Assembly: GCF_035917335.1 (NCBI RefSeq)
Contig: NZ_CP109067.1
Span: 5,145,001 to 5,209,000, forward strand
DNA: 64,000 nucleotides
Direction of reading: 5' to 3'
DNA from: Micromonospora sp. NBC_01813
Lineage (GTDB): Bacteria > Actinomycetota > Actinomycetes > Mycobacteriales > Micromonosporaceae
In this document: piece after piece, positions 60,203-64,000 of the stretch
Layout: every line of letters begins with the position of its first letter
Numbering within the stretch: position 1 is the first letter of the stretch
Position numbers and translations under genes: made by a program
The notes under the pieces: model-generated
Database searches by the model: none
Told to the model about the DNA's origin: nothing
Seen by the model: only the letters and a program-made list of their open reading frames with translations

Positions 60203-60895
60203 ATGCCCTTCCTGAGAGACTTCTATCAGGCGAACAGAGGGGGCGGGCTGTTCAGCGAGGCGGTCAGCCAGCAGCTGGGTGCGGTGTTCGCGTACGCCGG
60301 TGCCCGGTTGCGGCTGGCGCCGACCGTACTGACCGTGGCGAACCTGCTGCTCGGGCTGGCCGCGTCGGTCGCGGTGATCGCGTCCGCCGAGGCGGTGGCC
60401 GACGGGTCCGTCCCGGCCTGGCTGATCGGGCTGGTCGCGCTGGTCGGCTGGCAGGTGGCGTACGCGTTGGACTGCGCCGACGGTCAGTTGGCCCGGGTGA
60501 CCGGGCAGACCAGCCCGGCCGGGGCCCGGGTGGACGTGCTCTGCGACGTGGCCGCCCAGATCGCGCTGGTGACGGCGCTGTCGGCGGTGGCGGTGGCGCA
60601 GCTGCCGGAGACCCCGATCTGGCTGGTCGCGGCGTTCGCCGGCACCTGGATGGTGAACCTGGTGACCTCGGTGATGCAGTCCGGCCCGAACGCGGCCAGC
60701 ATGGTCACCTCGACGTCGCTGCCCGTACGGCTGGTGAAGCTGATCCGCGACTACGGCGCGGTGATCTTCGTCGCCGGGCTCGTGCTGATCTTCGCCCCCG
60801 CGCTGACGGTCTGGCTGATCGCCGCGTTCACCGTGGTCAACGGCGGCTTCCTGCTGGCCAGCGTCGCCTTCTCGGCCCGCTCCGCCCTGCGCTGA
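60203..60895 (+). CDS. CDP-alcohol phosphatidyltransferase
   Basis: A 230-residue membrane enzyme with five or six helices. DCADGQLARVTGQTSPAGAR followed by VDVLCD is a perfect DG-x2-AR-x8-G-x3-D-x3-D CDP-alcohol motif. It transfers a phosphoalcohol from a CDP carrier to a lipid or polyol. It starts 14 bases after the dehydrogenase stop, so the three genes from 58403 form one operon. The acceptor is unknown; a phospholipid headgroup, inositol-phosphate-like solute or a cell-wall glycerol phosphate unit are all possible. Confidence 0.93.
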   Translation: MPFLRDFYQANRGGGLFSEAVSQQLGAVFAYAGARLRLAPTVLTVANLLLGLAASVAVIASAEAVADGSVPAWLIGLVALVGWQVAYALDCADGQLARVTGQTSPAGARVDVLCDVAAQIALVTALSAVAVAQLPETPIWLVAAFAGTWMVNLVTSVMQSGPNAASMVTSTSLPVRLVKLIRDYGAVIFVAGLVLIFAPALTVWLIAAFTVVNGGFLLASVAFSARSALR

Positions 60896-60947
60896 CGCCG
60901 TGGCCGTCGGTGGGTCAGGCGTCCCGGCGGCGTAGCGGCAGTCGTTG

Positions 60948-61012
60948 AAGATCAGTTGATGAAAATGCGGAGCGGCGTCGGCGTGTCGGCCGGTTTTCGG
61001 TTAACTGATCTT
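60948..61012. repeat. Long-loop inverted repeat between convergent genes
   Basis: AAGATCAGTT (60948-60957) and AACTGATCTT (61003-61012) are perfect 10-base complements separated by 45 bases and lying over the GT4 stop codon. It could be part of a terminator or a remnant of an insertion. Confidence 0.45.
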
Positions 61013-62185
61013 GGTGCTGACCGCGTCGTAGATGGCGAGGTGCTGTTTCATCACCACGTCGGGGTGGAAGGTGGTCTCGTAGCGGGCGCGGGCGACGCCC
61101 GCCAGGGCGGCGGCGGCGTCGCGGGCGGCCGGCAGGGCGGCCGCCAGCGCCTCGGTCTCCGGCGGCACCACCCAGCCGGCAGGGCCGGCACCCCCGGCAG
61201 CGTCGGCACCGATCAGGTACGGGATGCCGCCGAGCGCGGTGCCGAGCACCGGCCGCCCGCTGGCCAGTGCTTCGATCACCACGGTCGGCAGGACGTCGTG
61301 CCAGGTGGAGACGGCCAGCACCACGGCGGTGGCGCGCAGCGCGTCGCGTACCCCTGATCTGTCCAGCGGGCCGAGGAAGTCGATGTCGGCGCGGCCGGCG
61401 GCGGCCGCCTCGACGAGCGGTCGCAGCTCGCCGTCGCCGCCGATCCGCAGCGTGCCGAGGGTGCCGTCGGGGTGCCGCTGCCAGGCGTCGAGCAGTAGCC
61501 CGATGCCCTTCTCCGGGGTGAGTCGGCCGAGGAAGAGGAATCCGTCGCCGAGCGGGGCGGGCGGGCCGGGGTCTTCGATGGCGTTCGGCTTGACCACGAT
61601 CCGGTCGTCGGGGATGCCGTACTCGCGCAGGTGCTCGGCGACGGCGGAGGTGAGCGCGATGAACCGGTCCACCGACCGCCAGGTGGGCCGGTGCAGGGCC
61701 AGGGTCGCGGCCATCACCGCGCTCTGCGCCCGGGAGCCTCGGTAGCAGCGGTGCACCACGCCGGGCAGGCCGATCGCCCGGCCCCTGCAGTCGGTGCAGA
61801 TCCGGCCGTCGCGGAAGTACAGCCCGGACGAGCAGACCTGCCGGTAGTTGTGCACGGTGTGCACCACCGGCACCCGGTGCCGGTGCGCGGTGCGGATCGC
61901 CCAGGGCGAGATCAACGGGTACGGGTTGTGCAGGTGCAGCACGTCCGGCCGGTGCTCGGTGAGCAGTCGGTCCAGGTCGCGTTGGGCGTCCGGGGCGTAG
62001 CTGGGTGAGATCGGCAGCAGCGCCTTGCCGGTCGCCGGCAGCGCCGGAATGTCGTCGGAGCTGCGCAGGAACGGGATGACGTCGACCCCGGCGGCGGCCA
62101 GCTGGTCGATCTCGCTGTCGACGATGACGTTCTCGCCGGACGGCTGGGCCTGCCGGTATCGGTTGTGCGCCACGACGACTCTCAC
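61001..62185 (-). CDS. Glycosyltransferase family 4
   Basis: A 394-residue GT-B glycosyltransferase. VAHNRYRQAQPSGEN opens the acceptor domain with the glycine/serine loop of actinobacterial GT4 enzymes. FLGRLTPEKGIGLLLDAWQR and the EAL segment VVIEALASGRPVLGT mark the donor domain. A cysteine-rich patch (about 115-145, VCSSGLYFRDGRICTDCRG) may bind zinc. The gene is divergent from the Fpg gene and convergent with the CDP-alcohol transferase operon. With the glycosylphosphotransferase at 63322 it suggests surface polysaccharide or glycolipid synthesis. Confidence 0.9.
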   Translation of the reverse strand: MRVVVAHNRYRQAQPSGENVIVDSEIDQLAAAGVDVIPFLRSSDDIPALPATGKALLPISPSYAPDAQRDLDRLLTEHRPDVLHLHNPYPLISPWAIRTAHRHRVPVVHTVHNYRQVCSSGLYFRDGRICTDCRGRAIGLPGVVHRCYRGSRAQSAVMAATLALHRPTWRSVDRFIALTSAVAEHLREYGIPDDRIVVKPNAIEDPGPPAPLGDGFLFLGRLTPEKGIGLLLDAWQRHPDGTLGTLRIGGDGELRPLVEAAAAGRADIDFLGPLDRSGVRDALRATAVVLAVSTWHDVLPTVVIEALASGRPVLGTALGGIPYLIGADAAGGAGPAGWVVPPETEALAAALPAARDAAAALAGVARARYETTFHPDVVMKQHLAIYDAVSTKIS

Positions 62186-62231
62186 CGGTCAACCCTCCTG
62201 TTCCACGTCGACAGACGCTACCGTTTGGGGC

Positions 62232-63113
62232 GTGCCCGAGTTGCCGGAGGTGCAGGCGCTCGCGGCCTACCTGCGGGAGCGCGCGGTCGGCCGCCGGGTG
62301 GAGCGTGTCGAGGTGTGCGCGATCAACGCGCTGAAGACCTACGATCCGCCGCCGTCGGCGCTGGCCGGGTCGGTGGTCACCGGGACCGGGCGGCACGGCA
62401 AGTTCCTCGACGTCACGCTGGACGCCGCGGGGATGACCGGCGGTGCCGAGGTGCACCTGGTCACGCATCTGGCCCGGGCCGGCTGGCTGCACTACCGCGA
62501 GTCGTTTCCGTCGGCGGCGCCGCTGAAGCCGGGCAAGGGTCCGATCGCGTTGCGGGTCCGGCTGGACGACGGTTCCGGCTTCGACCTGACCGAGGCCGGT
62601 ACGCAGAAGAAGCTGGCGGTCTACCTGGTGACCGACCCGGCGCAGGTGCCGGGGGTGGCTCGGCTGGGCCCGGATGTGCTCGCGGTGGACCGGGACACCT
62701 TCGCGCGACGGTTGCGGAGTCGACGTGGGCAGGTCAAGGGGGTGTTGACCGAGCAGGAGGTGTTGGCGGGGGTCGGCAACGCGTACTCCGACGAGATCCT
62801 GCACACCGCTCGGCTGTCGCCGTTCGCGTTGACCAACCGCCTCACCGACGACCAGTTGGCGGTGCTGCACGAGGCGACGCGTCAGGTGTTGACCGACGCC
62901 GTGGATCGGTCGGTGGGTCAGCGGGCCGCTGAGTTGAAGGGCGAGAAGCGTTCGGGGCTACGGGTACACGGCCGCACCGGTCTGCCTTGTCCCGTTTGTG
63001 GCGATCAGGTGAAAGATGTCTCTTTTGCAGATTCCAGCCTGCAGTATTGCCCCACTTGCCAGACCGGCGGCCGGCCACTCGCTGACCGACGGTTGTCCCG
63101 TCTTGTGCGTTAG
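62232..63113 (+). CDS. Fpg/Nei family DNA glycosylase
   Basis: A 293-residue base-excision repair enzyme. PELPEV at the N-terminus supplies the catalytic proline and glutamate after removal of Met. The middle has the helix-two-turns-helix region around LAGVGNAYSDEILHTARLSP, and the end has a zinc finger with CPVCG and CPTCQ. TACCGT (62219-62224) ends seven bases before GTG 62232, so the message is likely leaderless. It removes oxidised bases and cuts the strand. The exact subfamily (Fpg, Nei or Nei2) is uncertain. Confidence 0.93.
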   Translation: MPELPEVQALAAYLRERAVGRRVERVEVCAINALKTYDPPPSALAGSVVTGTGRHGKFLDVTLDAAGMTGGAEVHLVTHLARAGWLHYRESFPSAAPLKPGKGPIALRVRLDDGSGFDLTEAGTQKKLAVYLVTDPAQVPGVARLGPDVLAVDRDTFARRLRSRRGQVKGVLTEQEVLAGVGNAYSDEILHTARLSPFALTNRLTDDQLAVLHEATRQVLTDAVDRSVGQRAAELKGEKRSGLRVHGRTGLPCPVCGDQVKDVSFADSSLQYCPTCQTGGRPLADRRLSRLVR

Positions 63114-63200
63114 GTGACAAAATCCGGCTTGTGTCGCTGATCGTCCCGCGCCACATCGATGTGCACCAGATCGGGGACTTCCCCGGTGACAATCCATCGG

Positions 63201-63206
63201 TATAGT
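63201..63206 (+). promoter_or_regulatory. -10 box before the structured leader
   Basis: TATAGT is a near-consensus -10 hexamer. It would start transcription near 63212-63214, right where the base-paired leader begins and about 110 bases before the gene start. No convincing -35 element is seen. Confidence 0.6.
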
Positions 63207-63210
63207 GGCC

Positions 63211-63315
63211 CGGTCCCAATGCTTCAACGCCATCGGGTTCGCCAGTCCCCGCCATTCGGACAGGGGGCGCAAAGTCTTTCGGGTTACCGTCCGTGTGCGG
63301 TCACCGTGGGAGACT
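63211..63315 (+). ncRNA. Structured leader, class I cyclic-di-GMP riboswitch candidate
   Basis: TCCCA (63214-63218) can pair with TGGGA (63307-63311), closing a structure with two internal hairpins. The segment GGGGCGCAAAGTC (63264-63276) plus the later CGGGTT resembles the conserved GGGACGCAAAGCC-n-CGGGTC part of class I cyclic-di-GMP aptamers. GGTTACCG (63282-63289) and CGGTCACC (63298-63305) make a stem with one mismatch. The 5' GCAAACC part and GNRA loop are not recognisable, so it may be a variant subclass. The closing stem contains GGGAG, the likely ribosome binding site of the next gene. Confidence 0.42.
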
Positions 63316-63321
63316 GAGCTG

Positions 63322-64000
63322 GTGGGCGAGCCAAGCCTTCACGGAGAGTGGGCGGCACGTGTCACGCGGGAGGACGTGGGTGAGGTGACGACAAGCCTCC
63401 AACGCCCGGTAACCAATACCAGCCGGAGCAGCAGGTTGCGCCACGTCGACAGCTTCGAGATCCAACCACCCGCACCGCCGCCGACCAACGGCGTACCCCG
63501 GTCCGCGTGGACCCGGGCAAGTCGGCGCGTGTCGGGCTGGCACCGCCCGTACACCGCGATTCTGCTTGTCCTGGATTTCACCGCAGCGGTGCTGGCCAGC
63601 TACATCTCGATCTCGCTGTTCGAGAAGGCCACCTCCGGCTTCTCCGACGCCGACAAGGACGCCACCTGGTTCCACACGGTGACCTACCTGATGCTGCCGT
63701 TGGGCTGGCTGGTGGTGCTCTGGGGCACCGGCTCGTACGACCGGCGCTACCTCGGCCTGGGCACCGACGAGTTCAAGCGGGCGCTCCGCGCCGGTGTCAC
63801 GGTCGCGGCCAGTGTCTCCTTCCTCGCCTTCGCCACCAAGACCGACCTGTCCCGGCTCTCGGTGGCCACCGCGCTGGCCGGCGCGCTGGCATACATTCTG
63901 CTGTTCCGGTTCCTCGCCCGGTACGCCCTGCACGTGCTGCGGCGGCGGGTCGGGCAGGCCGCCCACCGGATGGTGCTGATCGGCACCCTGCCGGAGACGC
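63322..64000 (+). CDS. Polyprenyl glycosylphosphotransferase, N-terminal part
   Basis: The gene runs off the right edge; about 226 residues are present. A disordered start and Pro-rich linker lead to a membrane helix (TAILLVLDFTAAVLASYIS), then FHTVTYLMLPLGWLVVLWGT, two more helices and a Arg-rich loop before RMVLIGTL. This is the start of exopolysaccharide sugar-phosphate transferases that put the first sugar phosphate on undecaprenyl phosphate. I chose GTG 63322 because GGGAG (63308-63312) is nine bases before it; GTG 63385 with GGGAGGA is an alternative. The riboswitch-like leader would control it. Confidence 0.8.
   Translation, partial: MGEPSLHGEWAARVTREDVGEVTTSLQRPVTNTSRSSRLRHVDSFEIQPPAPPPTNGVPRSAWTRASRRVSGWHRPYTAILLVLDFTAAVLASYISISLFEKATSGFSDADKDATWFHTVTYLMLPLGWLVVLWGTGSYDRRYLGLGTDEFKRALRAGVTVAASVSFLAFATKTDLSRLSVATALAGALAYILLFRFLARYALHVLRRRVGQAAHRMVLIGTLPET

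Noticed and set aside
60915-62870. Minus-strand open frame of 651 codons over the GT4 and Fpg genes
   Set aside because: It crosses two well-supported genes in the wrong frames, and its product is Arg/Pro-rich with no family features.

Overview
The window is very GC-rich, densely packed DNA from an actinobacterium. I infer a mycelial, Micromonosporaceae-like soil organism. Supporting signs are the many GTG starts, the 4-base start/stop overlaps, the leaderless genes with a TANNNT box 6-8 bases before the start, an IdeR/DtxR-type iron box, an LPxTG surface protein, DUF3558-like lipoproteins and FhuF-type iron reductase. It is a chromosomal region, mostly housekeeping and regulatory, with one accessory patch. 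No prophage, integrase, transposase or CRISPR array is visible.

Layout. 1-5102: two FtsX-type ABC exporters, each with its own PadR regulator, arranged as mirror images around a shared promoter with palindromic operators. 5109-6398: erythromycin-esterase family protein. 6468-14261: an eight-gene minus-strand operon (GntR regulator, two cyclase-fold proteins, sugar-binding lipoprotein, two sugar permeases, PPC/DUF296 protein, FGGY kinase). It has no ATPase gene, and both cyclases have lost the usual metal motif. 14510-19287: EcsC-like protein, CPBP protease, flavohemoprotein, and an unusual fusion of an XRE DNA-binding domain to a complete peptide deformylase. 19566-25258: iron-box-controlled FhuF-like protein behind a coupled short frame, PEBP-family protein, MMPL transporter, and two TetR regulators each beside its own palindrome.

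25347-33672: lipoproteins, a G5/Excalibur protein, then an accessory-looking patch of small unknown genes. The patch holds a four-gene operon with a 44-residue membrane/zinc-ribbon protein and a decayed relative of one of its genes, plus an AlpA-like HTH protein, an XRE/TPR regulator and a CutA-like protein. 33673-41191: VOC protein, large LuxR/AAA regulator, LPxTG protein, lipoprotein, and a secreted subtilase with six FG-GAP repeats. 41233-44813: azoreductase and MarR regulator around a double palindrome, methyltransferase, tRNA-Ser, quinone oxidoreductase, SoxR. 44858-57557: split transketolase, two glycosyltransferases, thiolase, rhomboid protease, cyclophilin, CorA, aminotransferase, Nudix hydrolase.

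58403-60895 is a compact set: nucleotidyltransferase, glycerol-1-phosphate-dehydrogenase-like enzyme and CDP-alcohol phosphotransferase. Together they could build and activate an unusual polyol phosphate and attach it to a lipid or polymer. It is followed by a GT4 glycosyltransferase, a Fpg/Nei glycosylase and, at the right edge, a polyprenyl glycosylphosphotransferase. Before that last gene lies a structured leader resembling a class I cyclic-di-GMP riboswitch that would hide the ribosome binding site.

The most notable items are the XRE-deformylase fusion, the leader at 63211-63315, the glycerol-1-phosphate-type set, the ATPase-less sugar operon with altered cyclases, and the small-gene operon at 30260-30903. 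Functions come from motif recognition and gene context only; no database search was possible.
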